Source: Neomoorella thermoacetica | GTDB lineage: Bacteria; Bacillota; DSM-521; Neomoorellales; Neomoorellaceae | NCBI RefSeq assembly: GCF_001875325.1 | Contig: NZ_MDDC01000008.1 | Coordinates: 62,001-126,000, forward strand | Reading direction: 5' to 3' | Length of the DNA: 64,000 nucleotides | Part shown: piece by piece, positions 52,879-62,018 of the stretch | Numbering within the stretch: the first letter of the stretch is position 1 | Layout of the letters: each line of letters opens with the position of its first letter | Position numbers and translations under genes: made by a program | The notes under the pieces: generated by a model | What the model was told of the DNA's origin: nothing | What the model saw: the letters and a program-made list of their open reading frames with translations, nothing else | Database searches by the model: none

Positions 52879-53358
52879 CTACTGGATAATAAACTCTTCA
52901 AAATAAAGGGCCCGCACCTGCCCGGCCGTCAACTGGGAATTTATGGCCGTCAGGAGTTCCCGCTTCAGGGCCTCCTCGTTCTGCAGGTCGTCGGTTTTCT
53001 TGCTCCGCAGTACGGAAATGATGGTGTCCCGGACGCGGTACAGCTTATCATTGAGCTCGGTAGCCAATTTGGGGTCACTGTATTCCATGGTAATCTTCGC
53101 CCGTAGATAACGGTGCAGCCCGGGATCAGCCAGGTTGACGACAATACTATCCAGGCTCAATTTCTGCAACGCCGCCTGTTCAGGGTTGTTGCCGGCGGGC
53201 GCCGCCGCCAGGCCACGGCTGTTGCCGCCGAAAAAAAAGTAATAAACGTAGCCGCCGCTCAACAGGAGGACCACCAGGAGCAAAAGGACGGTCACCAGGG
53301 ACCGGCCCCTGGTCTCCCTTTTTTCGGTTGTTTTCTCTGCCGCTTCTTTAGGGGGCAT
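52879..53358 (-). CDS. fliL: FliL, flagellar basal body-associated protein
   Basis: A 159-residue single-pass inner-membrane protein (TM about 21-43) with a conserved C-terminal periplasmic-type domain (VVNLADPGLHRYLRAKITMEY, RELLTAINSQLTAGQVRALYFEEFIIQ). FliL surrounds and supports stators. It overlaps the motB end by 11 bases, linking stator and export genes in one transcript. Confidence 0.92.
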   Translation of the reverse strand: MPPKEAAEKTTEKRETRGRSLVTVLLLLVVLLLSGGYVYYFFFGGNSRGLAAAPAGNNPEQAALQKLSLDSIVVNLADPGLHRYLRAKITMEYSDPKLATELNDKLYRVRDTIISVLRSKKTDDLQNEEALKRELLTAINSQLTAGQVRALYFEEFIIQ

Positions 53359-54118
53359 TCTTATACACCTCTTTTCCCTGGGTCTGCTGGCTGCCGGTCA
53401 CACCCAGGAGTAATACTACGCGCCGGTTTTCCGCCATATGTTCCGGCGAATCGTTGGGATAAAGTGGATGATACTCGCCATAACCTATGGCCATAAAGCG
53501 GTCCGGCTGCAGGTGGTGTTCTTCGATGAAATAACGTACCACCCTCGCTGCCCTGGCCGTCGATAGCTCCCAGTTGGTGGGGAATTGGATCGTATGTATA
53601 GGCCGGTTGTCGGTATAGCCCTCAACCTTGACCTCGTTGGGCAGCCTGCTCAACAGGCCGGACAATTTATCCAGCAGCTGCCGGGCTTCCGGTTTTAAAT
53701 CCGCCCGGCCGGAATCAAAGAGGATGCGCTCTTTGATATCCAGGGCGATTCCCCGGTCTTCGTAACGAACCTCCACCTCGGACTCCAGGCCGTTCTCGGT
53801 AAGAAAGTTCTTCACCGTCTGGTAGGTCTGCATCATCTCCTGGGCCCGGGCCAGAGCCGCCGCCGCTTCCGGTGTTTGCAGGTTCTCGGGGTAATTGCTC
53901 GGGGCTGGTTCAGTCTCAACGATGGGCGACACGCCCCCGTCCAGGATCCCCATCCCCTGGTAGGAAGCGATAAACTGCTGGAACTTTTGCTGGTTAATAA
54001 CGGAGAAGGAAAAAAGCAGGACAAAGAAAACCACCAGCTGGGTCATGAGGTCGGAATAGGTGATCATCCAGGTAGGGGCTCCCTCTTCCGGTTTCTTTTG
54101 CCACTTTTTAACGGCCAT
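53348..54118 (-). CDS. motB: MotB, flagellar stator protein
   Basis: A 256-residue stator. The N-terminal membrane helix contains the essential acid in MITYSDLMTQLVVFFVLLFSFS (about 18-39). The C-terminal OmpA-like peptidoglycan-binding domain includes GYTDNRPIHTIQFPTNWELSTARAA and MAIGYGEYHPLYPNDSPEHMAENRRV. It pairs with MotA, whose gene ends 171 bases upstream. The ion (H+ or Na+) was not assigned. Confidence 0.94.
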   Translation of the reverse strand: MAVKKWQKKPEEGAPTWMITYSDLMTQLVVFFVLLFSFSVINQQKFQQFIASYQGMGILDGGVSPIVETEPAPSNYPENLQTPEAAAALARAQEMMQTYQTVKNFLTENGLESEVEVRYEDRGIALDIKERILFDSGRADLKPEARQLLDKLSGLLSRLPNEVKVEGYTDNRPIHTIQFPTNWELSTARAARVVRYFIEEHHLQPDRFMAIGYGEYHPLYPNDSPEHMAENRRVVLLLGVTGSQQTQGKEVYKNAP

Positions 54119-54288
54119 GGCCGGTATCTCTCCCTAAAAATTTACGCTCCAGGAAATTGCACCCGAATCAAGAACTGCTTCCTCTGCCTTTCCAGGACCA
54201 AAGGCCACCATATAGTCCTGCGTTTTCAGGGTTCGTGGCGGCGAGGCTACATCATCTATAAGGGACTGCAGGAACCAGCCGCCCGGGA

Positions 54289-55107
54289 TCAAATCCCTTC
54301 CCGAAATGCTTCTTCACTGGACAAAGCCTTTTCTCCCGGCTGCCGGCGGCGGTTACTGGCCGGCGCCAGGAAAGAGCGCAGGTGTTCTTCCAGGATGCGC
54401 GGGTTCACCCCCGACTGGATAGCGATAATGCCCTCCAGCATCATCTGGTGCAGCATCATCTCCTGCTCGCTGCGGAGGCTCAGTTTCCCCGCCAGGGGGA
54501 TAAAGATCATGTAGGCCATAATGGCGCCGTAGAAAGTCGTAATCAGGGCCAGGGCCATGCTGGGGCCCAGGGTCTCCGGCTTATCCAATTTGGCCAGCAT
54601 CTGCACCAGGCCAATGAGGGTGCCGATGAGGCCGAAGGAAGGCGCGAGGTTCCCCCAGGTTTTAAAAATGCCGTAACCGATCTCATGGCGCCGGGCCATG
54701 TAGGCCATATCGGTTTCCAGGATCTCCCGGATCGTCTGCGGTTCCATGGCGTCGACCATCATCTGGATGCCCTTGGCAAAGAAGGGATCCTCCAGGCGGT
54801 TGGCGTCATCCTCCAGGGCGAGCAACCCCTCCCGCCGGGCCTTGCGGGCCAGCTCGCCGAAGACCTCGATGAGTTCCTCCGGGTCCATGAGGTCAGCGGT
54901 AAAGGCCTGTTTTACGGTGCCAAAGACGTTCTTGATATCCTGAAAGCTGAAATTGATAAGCACGGCGGCAAAGGACCCGCCCACGGTGACCATCAGCGAG
55001 GGCACGTTCCAGAAGAGTTTCGGGTTACCGCCCATGATGAGGGCGCCGGCCATGAGCCCGACACCGGCCACGATGCCCAGCACGGTCATAAAATCTATCC
55101 GCTGCAA
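54289..55107 (-). CDS. motA: MotA, flagellar stator protein
   Basis: A 272-residue membrane protein with four hydrophobic segments (about 5-25, 31-50, 150-170 and 185-205) and the conserved FGLIGTLIGLVQMLAKLDKPETLGPSMALALITTFYG-type region. It forms the ion channel with MotB and follows flbD by 3 bases. The gap of 170 bases between motA and motB is non-coding and has no evident structure. Confidence 0.94.
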   Translation of the reverse strand: MQRIDFMTVLGIVAGVGLMAGALIMGGNPKLFWNVPSLMVTVGGSFAAVLINFSFQDIKNVFGTVKQAFTADLMDPEELIEVFGELARKARREGLLALEDDANRLEDPFFAKGIQMMVDAMEPQTIREILETDMAYMARRHEIGYGIFKTWGNLAPSFGLIGTLIGLVQMLAKLDKPETLGPSMALALITTFYGAIMAYMIFIPLAGKLSLRSEQEMMLHQMMLEGIIAIQSGVNPRILEEHLRSFLAPASNRRRQPGEKALSSEEAFREGI

Positions 55108-55110
55108 TCC

Positions 55111-55320
55111 CTAATTCACCCCGTCCTGAGAGTCGACCGGCTGGAGGATCTGGCGCCGGTAGGCGATCACCCGTTCCATAATCTCCTCGGCCGTCTGGGT
55201 CACCAGGATCTTCTTACCGCTGGTCAGGGTAATGACTGTTTCCGGCACGCTCTCGATCCGCTCGATTAGTTCGGCATTGAGGATCATCTCCCGCTTATCC
55301 AGGGTGGTAACCTTGATCAT
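55111..55320 (-). CDS. flbD: FlbD-family flagellar protein
   Basis: A 69-residue protein of the FlbD/YlzI family (IKVTTLDKREMILNAELIERIESVPETVITLTSGKKIL), a short conserved member of clostridial flagellar operons whose function is not established. It precedes motA-motB. The start ATG is at 55320. Confidence 0.9.
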   Translation of the reverse strand: MIKVTTLDKREMILNAELIERIESVPETVITLTSGKKILVTQTAEEIMERVIAYRRQILQPVDSQDGVN

Positions 55321-55600
55321 GCCTGCCGCCCCCTGTAAATCAGAAGTCAGAGGCAGGAAGTCGGGGCCTTTATAGCCCCCAACTCCCTGTTATTCCTGCA
55401 TTTTCGTTTTGGTTACGGTAGACAACCTCTATGGACAAAATCTACATTTGCGCCAACAGCAGGTTTCCCGGGATTATCGTCTCCGGGCCCCGAACACTGC
55501 CGGGGTCACCCTGGCCGCCCTTATAGAACCGGACGTTTTTTCCGCCAGGTTGCTTCCAGGAAATCCGTCCCTTAAGGTTCATTGATAATACATTGTAGAG
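55321..55600. other. Non-coding gap between flgE and flbD with hairpins
   Basis: About 280 bases. On the minus strand CCCCG/CGGGG (GACCCCGGCAGTGTTCGGGG) and CCCGG..CCGGG pairs near 55470-55505 could form hairpins. No strong U tract, ORF or recognised riboswitch is present, so a processing or attenuation site is possible but unproven. Confidence 0.35.
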
Positions 55601-56425
55601 TTACCGTTTCAGGTTAACCAGCTCCTGAAGCATCTGGTCGGATGTTGTGATGGTCCGGGCATTGGCCTGGAAGCCGCGCTCGGTGATGATCATGTCGGTA
55701 AACTCCTGGGCCAGGTCTACATTGGACATCTCCAGGGCCGAGGGGATGATGGTGGTGTTGGCTAGAAGACCTTGACCAGGAGTTAGATCAGTGTCTGACG
55801 TTGGTGCCGCACCAGAGCTGGTGGTTTCACGGTAAAGGTTCTGGCCGATTTTTTCTAATCCGGTCGGGTTGGCAAATTTAGCTATACTGATGACAACCGG
55901 CGTTCCTGATTGTCCATCACTTTGGATGTAATTTACAGTTCCTGTTTTATCAATACTATAACTACGAGCATCAGGTGGAACGTTAATTTTATTTCCATTA
56001 ATATCAAGGACATACATACCATCGGCATTTACCAGGTCACCATTACTGTCAAAGTGGAAAGCGCCAGCTCTGGTAAAATATATAGTCGTTCCTCCGTCAG
56101 GTGAAACCCTGAAGAATCCATCTCCCTGGATCATCAAGTCCGTTCCGTTGCCGGTGGACGCGGCGGCGCCCTGGGTATGCACCACATCGATGCTCCCTAA
56201 AGTGACGCCCAGGCCGATTTGCTGGGGGTTGGTACCACCCATTCCTGTCCCCCCGCTATCGCCGGCCGAGCCGCCGCGCAGGGTCTGGTAAAAGACGTCT
56301 TTAAAGGTCACGGCGCTGCGCTTGAAACCCACGGTGTTGACGTTGGCGATGTTGTCGCCGATGACATCCATGCGTGTCTGGTGGGTGCGTAAGCCCGACA
56401 CGCCGGAATAAAGGGAACGCATCAT
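55601..56425 (-). CDS. flgE: FlgE-type hook/basal-body protein
   Basis: A 274-residue hook-basal-body protein with the N-terminal block LYSGVSGLRTHQTRMDVIGD (5-24) continuing into NVNTVGFKR, the GDGFFRVSPDGGT motif and the C-terminal EMSNVDLAQEFTDMIITERGFQANAR block. It is shorter than typical FlgE (about 400), closer in size to FlgF/FlgG, so hook identity rests on its place after flgD. Its middle region (bases about 55850-56090) is visibly more AT-rich than its neighbours, in keeping with a variable surface domain. Confidence 0.85.
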   Translation of the reverse strand: MMRSLYSGVSGLRTHQTRMDVIGDNIANVNTVGFKRSAVTFKDVFYQTLRGGSAGDSGGTGMGGTNPQQIGLGVTLGSIDVVHTQGAAASTGNGTDLMIQGDGFFRVSPDGGTTIYFTRAGAFHFDSNGDLVNADGMYVLDINGNKINVPPDARSYSIDKTGTVNYIQSDGQSGTPVVISIAKFANPTGLEKIGQNLYRETTSSGAAPTSDTDLTPGQGLLANTTIIPSALEMSNVDLAQEFTDMIITERGFQANARTITTSDQMLQELVNLKR

Positions 56426-56564
56426 GGTAAATTACCCCTTTCTTTTCGGCCGCCTCTGTCGTTCGGCGGCCTGCGGGCCTCCCCATCGGGGTCCGGCCCT
56501 GTGATGAAAGTTATAGTTGCCGGTAAAAAACCGTTCATTAACTTGAGGCCGAACCTGAAAACCT

Positions 56565-56951
56565 TTATAGCAACACGGCGCTATCGATATTGGTAAAGAC
56601 GTTCTCCTGCAGGTCCTGCCTGGCGGCGGCGGTGATGACCGTGCGGTTCTTGACGCTGATCACCAGGGCCAGGTCGTCCAGGAGCACCAGGGATTCCCGG
56701 GCGCCCTTGCCGGCAGCCCTTCGCACACCATCCTCCAGGCGGGCCATTTGTTGCGCCGAAAGGTTTATCCCCCGGCTTTCCAGGCGCTCGCTGGCGTGGC
56801 GGGAAAACTTGAGCCCGCCCAACTGTTCCTTTAACACCGTCTGGAAAGATACGGCAGCTCCGGTTCCCTTTTCAATAGGTCCCGGCGATGGTTTCACTGC
56901 CGGAACCGTGGCCTTTAACGGCGTTAATACTCGCGGGTCGACAATAGCCAT
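56565..56951 (-). CDS. Flagellar operon protein (TIGR02530 type)
   Basis: A 128-residue soluble protein, with a central FSRHASERLESRGINLSAQQMARLEDGV segment and a C-terminal DLALVISVKNRTVIT region. It resembles the TIGR02530 flagellar operon protein that usually lies between flgD and flgE in spore formers. Function is not established. ATG 56951 follows AGGTGATAGG. A GTG three codons upstream is an alternative. Confidence 0.8.
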   Translation of the reverse strand: MAIVDPRVLTPLKATVPAVKPSPGPIEKGTGAAVSFQTVLKEQLGGLKFSRHASERLESRGINLSAQQMARLEDGVRRAAGKGARESLVLLDDLALVISVKNRTVITAAARQDLQENVFTNIDSAVLL

Positions 56952-57140
56952 TCCTATCACCTGATCTCTCGGCTAGCCCATAACAAGTTGCCCATCAACA
57001 GTTTATCAGGATCTCAACTTTAAGCCCGGTCTTGTCTCTGCTATCAGCCAGTTATTACTTGCAGGCAACTTCCTGCTCCAAAACAGGCCGGGGGCTGACG
57101 TCTTTTTACTCTCCAAGCGCCACCGCGGCATAACTGGTGG

Positions 57141-57563
57141 CTACCCGGCGGCGGCCGGTGTTGGGGACGCGTTTGCCGGTAAGGCTACCTCCTGGACATC
57201 CTTCAAGGATACCTGCTGCTCCCCTACCGTCAGGATGATCCCCTCCGGGCTCCAGTTAACTTTACTCACCGTTCCCGTCAGGGTCTGGTCGTTGATCCGG
57301 GCGGTTACTTCTTTGCCGATCAGCCCTACCGCCTGGAGCATTAAAGCCTCATTGAAGCTCTCATACAAGTTGTTCATCTGTTCCAGGACGCTGAACTGAG
57401 CCATCTGGGCGATAAAATCAGTGTTACTCACAGGGTTCAGCGGGTCCTGGTTTTGGAGCTGGGCTGCCAGTAGCTTCAGAAAGTCGTCCTTGCCCAGGCC
57501 CTTGTTGGGCACTGTGCTGGTTGTTCCCGTTGTAGCAGCCGTCACCCCGGTGACGTTCATCAT
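57141..57563 (-). CDS. flgD: FlgD, hook assembly scaffold
   Basis: A 140-residue hook-cap protein with the conserved N-terminal region LGKDDFLKLLAAQLQNQDPLNPVSNTDFIAQMAQFS (from about 21) and the C-terminal WSPEGIILTVGEQQVSL. It is shorter than enterobacterial FlgD but normal for clostridia. Two adjacent ATG codons (57563 and 57560) follow AAGGGGGAGTG. Confidence 0.93.
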   Translation of the reverse strand: MMNVTGVTAATTGTTSTVPNKGLGKDDFLKLLAAQLQNQDPLNPVSNTDFIAQMAQFSVLEQMNNLYESFNEALMLQAVGLIGKEVTARINDQTLTGTVSKVNWSPEGIILTVGEQQVSLKDVQEVALPANASPTPAAAG

Positions 57564-57669
57564 CACTCCCCCTTGATTCAAAGCTAATAATAAGCTAGCA
57601 CCGGGTGTTCACCGCTGCGAGCCTGGTATTAAGGCCCGCCGGGCGGCTAAAATCCGCCGGCCAGTTACC

Positions 57670-59373
57670 TCAGGCCAGGTAATCCAGCCGGTACCGGTTA
57701 ATGGTTCCTTCCAGGTCCGGGCTACCCGGCCACCCCGGGGACTGGCGCCGCCAGCCGGCACCCTGGCGGTATTCACCCTGGCTGTCTGCCTGGTGGCGGC
57801 CGCTGCCCTGGCCATCGCCGCCCACCTGCACCTGGACCTGGTCCAGGCGCAGGCCCTGGACGGCCGCGGCCTGGCGCATTTCCGGCACCGCCGCCTGGAG
57901 GGCCCGGGCGGCTTCGCTGCTTTCTACCAGCAGTTGCAGGGTCAACCGCCCCCCGTCCAGTAAAGCCCGGAGTTTCAATTTACCCAGGTTTTCTGGTTGC
58001 AGTTGGAGTTCCAGTTCCTGCCTGCCGTTGGTGGCGGCCAGGCGGGCTGTGCTGAGGATGGTGGCAAACACCTGCGGCAGGTTGTTGATCTGGGCTACCT
58101 GGTTCCCCGCCTGCTGGCTGTTTCCTCCCATGATGGCGTTAAAAGCGGCCGGCCCCACCGGCGAACTACCGCCGCTGCTTGTCAGGGTCTCCCCGGCCGG
58201 CTCGCGGTTACTCGGCCCGGTATTTGCAGGATTATAGTCACCGGCCAGCAAGCTGTTACCGGGAACCGGCCCTCTGACAGCGGGCCTCCCTTCCCCGGAG
58301 CCCGGCGGCGCCTGCCGGTTATCGGGGACGAAGGGCATCCCTGCCGACCTGTCAGCAATTTCCTTACTATTTGCATCGGTGACGGCTTTCCCGGCGCTGG
58401 CCTGCTGTCGCCCTTCTCCTTCTAAAGGCAGGCCTGTTTTTAAAGCTTCTCCCGCCAGGGTCCCGCCCTGGGGAGTTGTTCCCGGGTCGCCCGGGCCGGT
58501 CGTCCCCGTCTCCCGGGTGTTTACTCCTGCCGGCAGGCCCCCCTGGACCTGGCCTTTACCTTTTATCACGACCGCCGGGAGTCCCCCTTTTGTCCCGGAC
58601 GCCGGCTGATCCTCGCCAAGGGCCGGGCCGGAAGCGTCCTTCGCTTCAGCCGGGCTACCCTGGGCGGCCTTCCCGGCCGCTCCCATCCCAGGTACGGCCT
58701 CAATCCGGCTTGCCCGGTCAGGCAAGTTTGCCTGGATCAGCTGTCTGGAACCTCTGCCGGCGGCCCCGGCGCCGGCCTCGTCCTGCACGTTAACGGCAGC
58801 GACGGCAAGGAGCGAAGTCGCCTCGTACGCTCCTACGGCTTCCCCGGCCGGGAAGGATGTTTCGCCCTTTACCTGGCCCCCGGCCGCGGCCTTGTCCTGC
58901 GCAGCGGCGGTTCGCCTGTCACCGGCTTGAACACCGCTACGGGGAGCGTATTTCCCGGCGGCGGGAGCGTCTCTACCGGCAGCGGCGACAGGGGCGTCCC
59001 GGCCGGCGACCTGCCCGCCGGAACCGGATCCGGCCGTCCCTTCCGCACCTGCGTTGGCCTGGTGGCCGTCTCCCGGCCCTGCCTGCCGGGCATCAGCCTC
59101 CCGGGGGCTTCCCGTTGCTTTCCTGCCGGGTCCGCCCGCTATTCCGGTCCGTTCAGGGCCGGCCGGCTCCTGCAATCCTCCCCTGGCGTTCCCGTCCTGA
59201 CCCCCGGACTCCTCCCGGGGGGAATTGTAAACCCCGGGACGATCAAGGTGGGCCGGTTGCTGGATCAGCCCCGCCAGGAAGGAAGTAAAATCTACCGCCG
59301 GCTCTGGATAGTGCTCCCTGGTCCGGGTCGGCAGTTCCAGGTCACCGGACCTGTTAATAGATGCGACAGTCAT
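57670..59373 (-). CDS. fliK: FliK, hook-length control protein
   Basis: A 567-residue protein. The N-terminal three quarters is low-complexity, rich in Gly, Ala, Gln and Thr, as expected for a molecular ruler. The C-terminal domain (about 430-530) has the family pattern QELELQLQPENLGKLKLRALLDGGRLTLQLLVESSEAARAL. It measures hook length and switches FlhB. ATG 59373 follows GGAGGTGCC. Confidence 0.88.
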   Translation of the reverse strand: MTVASINRSGDLELPTRTREHYPEPAVDFTSFLAGLIQQPAHLDRPGVYNSPREESGGQDGNARGGLQEPAGPERTGIAGGPGRKATGSPREADARQAGPGDGHQANAGAEGTAGSGSGGQVAGRDAPVAAAGRDAPAAGKYAPRSGVQAGDRRTAAAQDKAAAGGQVKGETSFPAGEAVGAYEATSLLAVAAVNVQDEAGAGAAGRGSRQLIQANLPDRASRIEAVPGMGAAGKAAQGSPAEAKDASGPALGEDQPASGTKGGLPAVVIKGKGQVQGGLPAGVNTRETGTTGPGDPGTTPQGGTLAGEALKTGLPLEGEGRQQASAGKAVTDANSKEIADRSAGMPFVPDNRQAPPGSGEGRPAVRGPVPGNSLLAGDYNPANTGPSNREPAGETLTSSGGSSPVGPAAFNAIMGGNSQQAGNQVAQINNLPQVFATILSTARLAATNGRQELELQLQPENLGKLKLRALLDGGRLTLQLLVESSEAARALQAAVPEMRQAAAVQGLRLDQVQVQVGGDGQGSGRHQADSQGEYRQGAGWRRQSPGWPGSPDLEGTINRYRLDYLA

Positions 59374-59439
59374 TCTGGCACCTCCTTTCAACGAAAACTG
59401 TATAGAGAATTGACGGCTATTTTTAAGGTAGTTTGCCGC

Positions 59440-59874
59440 CTATTCAAATGTGCGGCGGTAGAAGCGGCTGCCGGCCGCCTCGTCCACCTGCTTTTGCTCC
59501 TCCCGGGCCAGGTTATAGTTATAGGCCTGGAACTGGCGTTCCCGGAGCCGGTCCAGGACTTTGCGCTCCTGCATGGCCGCCTTAACTCTCTCCCGCCCCT
59601 CGGCGACCACGCGGCTCGCCCGGGTGACTTCTTCCTGCTGGCAGGCGATGCGGCCGTCCAGGGCTTCCATGTAAGCCGCTTTCTGGATGAGTTCTTCCAC
59701 AGCTACGGCGCCCTCGATTACCGGGGCACCGGCGCGCAGGCTCCGGTAACGCTCCAGGCTGGCCTCGGCCTCTTCCTGGCGCCTGCGGGCTTCGGCCAGC
59801 TGGAGCTTAAGCTGCTTCTCCAGGGATAGTTTATAGGAATGGACTTTTTCCAGGGAAAAGTGAAAACCAGCCAT
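59440..59874 (-). CDS. fliJ: FliJ, export apparatus chaperone-like protein
   Basis: A 144-residue, almost wholly helical protein (long coiled coil from about 8 to 130 with heptad-like Leu and Glu/Lys). It is the FliJ partner of FliI and FliH. It lies immediately after fliI in the ATPase cluster. Confidence 0.88.
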   Translation of the reverse strand: MAGFHFSLEKVHSYKLSLEKQLKLQLAEARRRQEEAEASLERYRSLRAGAPVIEGAVAVEELIQKAAYMEALDGRIACQQEEVTRASRVVAEGRERVKAAMQERKVLDRLRERQFQAYNYNLAREEQKQVDEAAGSRFYRRTFE

Positions 59875-59952
59875 AGGCGATCCCTTTCATTTCCAGGATG
59901 ATGGCGAGTGGTTACTGCCTCCGGCCCGCCCGGTGCTGCCGGGCGCCAAGGG

Positions 59953-61263
59953 CTAGGCTAAAATTCCCGCCAGGGCTGCCAGGGTATCCTGGAAAGCAAA
60001 GTATTCATCCTTCCCCTGGCGCAGGAACGACTGGATGGCCTCATGGTATTTCAGGGCCGCGTCCACCCGGGGGTTGGAACCCGCCTGGTAGGCACCGATC
60101 TCAATTAAATCGGCCGCCTCCTGGTAGGCCGCCAGGAGGTCCCGCAGCTTACCGGCCTGCTCCTGTTGCTCCCGGGAGGTGATCTCCGGCATTAGACGGC
60201 TGATGCTCTGGAGGACGTCGATGGCCGGGTAGTGGTTCGCGGCCGCCAGGCGCCGGGAGAGGACGATGTGACCGTCCAGGAGGCCGCGGACGGTGTCGGC
60301 CACCGGCTCGTTCATATCGTCGCCCTCCACCAGAACCGTGTAAAGGCCGGTGATGGAACCCCGCTCGCTGTTGCCGGCCCTCTCCACCAGCTTCGGCAGG
60401 GAGGCAAAAACCGAGGGGGTGTAACCCCTGGTCGTCGGCGGCTCGCCTATAGCCAGGCCCACCTCCCGCTGGGCGATGGCGAACCGGGTCAGGGAATCCA
60501 TCATCAGGAGGACATTTTTCCCCTGGTCGCGGAAGTACTCGGCAATGGCCGTGGCCGTAAAAGCACCCTTAATCCGCACCAGAGCCGGCTGGTCGGAAGT
60601 GGCGGCCACTACGATGGAGCGGGCTAAGCCATCCGGCCCCAGGTCGCCTTCGATAAAGTCCCGCACCTCCCGGCCGCGCTCGCCGATAAGGGCGATGACG
60701 TTGATATCGGCGGTGGTGTGGCGGGCGATCATCCCCAGGAGGGTGCTCTTACCCACCCCGCTGCCGGCAAAGATGCCCACCCGCTGGCCGCAGCCGCAGG
60801 TCAGGAGGGCGTCGATGGCTTTGACCCCCGTAGCCAGGACTTCCTTGATCCGGCGCCGGGTCAGGGGGTTGGGCGGCCGGTTGTTGACCGGCTGGGGGTC
60901 GCCACTCACCAGACTGGTGCCGTCCAGGGACCGGCCCAGGCCGTCCAGGACCCGGCCCAGCAGCTCCTCCCCCACCCTGATGTAATGGCCGCGGCCGGTG
61001 GCTATGACCCGGCAGCCGGGGCCAATGCCCTCCAGCTCCCCCAGGGGCATGAGGAGGGTCACCTCTTCCCGGAAGCCGACCACCTCGGCGACGATGGGGC
61101 CGGAGCCGTTGTTATAGATCCGGCAGAGTTCGCCGATAGCCGCCTTCAGCCCCCGGGCTTCGATGGTTAGGCCCGTCACCCTGGTGACCTTGCCGCCCCG
61201 GCGCCAGAGGGTGGCGCCGGCAAGGCGTCGGCGATAGGGCGTCAGGTCGGGAGCCAGGCTCAC
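59953..61263 (-). CDS. fliI: FliI, flagellar export ATPase
   Basis: A 436-residue F1-type ATPase with Walker A GSGVGKSTLLGMI (about 167-179) and Walker B NVLLMMDSLTRFA. The FliI-specific SRRLAAANHYPAIDVLQSISR block is near 334-354. It energises substrate unfolding and export. Its start overlaps the fliH stop by 4 bases. Confidence 0.96.
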   Translation of the reverse strand: MSLAPDLTPYRRRLAGATLWRRGGKVTRVTGLTIEARGLKAAIGELCRIYNNGSGPIVAEVVGFREEVTLLMPLGELEGIGPGCRVIATGRGHYIRVGEELLGRVLDGLGRSLDGTSLVSGDPQPVNNRPPNPLTRRRIKEVLATGVKAIDALLTCGCGQRVGIFAGSGVGKSTLLGMIARHTTADINVIALIGERGREVRDFIEGDLGPDGLARSIVVAATSDQPALVRIKGAFTATAIAEYFRDQGKNVLLMMDSLTRFAIAQREVGLAIGEPPTTRGYTPSVFASLPKLVERAGNSERGSITGLYTVLVEGDDMNEPVADTVRGLLDGHIVLSRRLAAANHYPAIDVLQSISRLMPEITSREQQEQAGKLRDLLAAYQEAADLIEIGAYQAGSNPRVDAALKYHEAIQSFLRQGKDEYFAFQDTLAALAGILA

Positions 61264-62018
61264 GGCCGGCCGCCTCCGCGGAGGATTTTTTTCACTTCTT
61301 CCAGCTGGGTATCAACGCTGGCGTCGATAAAACCGTTTTCCGTCTCGACGCGGCAGCCGCCGTTTTTAAACCCCGGATCGGCAACGACCTGCAGCCGTGC
61401 CTCCGGCGCCGCCTCGGCCAGGAGTTCCTCCCGGTGCTGGCGGATGATTGCCGCCGCTTCCGGGGAGGCGTAGATTATGTAGTGCTGGCCTCCGGCCACC
61501 TGGCGGATGGCCTGGCGGGCCATGTCCAGGGCCACCTCCGGCCGCAGCTCCACCTCCTGGCCGATGACCCGGGTGGCGATAGTTAAGGCCAGGTCGAGAA
61601 TCTCCCCTTCGGCGGCGGTTATGGTCTCCTGGTAAGCCTGCCGTGCCTCCTCCAGGACCCGGCGAGCTTCCTCGCGGATGGCCGCGGCTTCCCGGCGGAT
61701 GGCCTCGCCTTCCTTCTCAGCCCTGGCCAGTCCCTCCCGGTAGCCCTGCTCTTCGCCGGCTGCCCTCCCCTCGGCCAGGACCCGCTCCTGTTCCTCCAGG
61801 GCCGCCTTCTTAATAGCCTCTGCTTCCTGCCGGGCCGCCGCGATAATGGCCGCAGCCTCTTCCCGGGCGGCAGCCACCGCCGCCCGGGCCGCGGGGTTCA
61901 CGTCGCCATCTTCCACGGGAACACAGGCCCCTCCCACCGGTACCAGCCGGAGGGGCCGCGGGGGGATTACCCTTTCCTCCCGGGCTGGCCTGACTTCCTT
62001 CAGCACTCTAGACCACAA
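61260..62018 (-). CDS. fliH: FliH, FliI regulator
   Basis: A 252-residue protein with a charged, Glu/Ala/Arg-rich coiled coil (about 40-150) and a C-terminal globular domain (VIGQEVELRPEVALDMARQAIR, about 152-173). FliH inhibits and tethers the export ATPase to the C ring. It overlaps the fliG end by 11 bases. Confidence 0.92.
   Translation of the reverse strand: MWSRVLKEVRPAREERVIPPRPLRLVPVGGACVPVEDGDVNPAARAAVAAAREEAAAIIAAARQEAEAIKKAALEEQERVLAEGRAAGEEQGYREGLARAEKEGEAIRREAAAIREEARRVLEEARQAYQETITAAEGEILDLALTIATRVIGQEVELRPEVALDMARQAIRQVAGGQHYIIYASPEAAAIIRQHREELLAEAAPEARLQVVADPGFKNGGCRVETENGFIDASVDTQLEEVKKILRGGGRP

Noticed and set aside
55321-55600. c-di-GMP riboswitch in the flgE-flbD gap
   Set aside because: The GGGCAAACC-type aptamer core is not present; only generic hairpins are seen.
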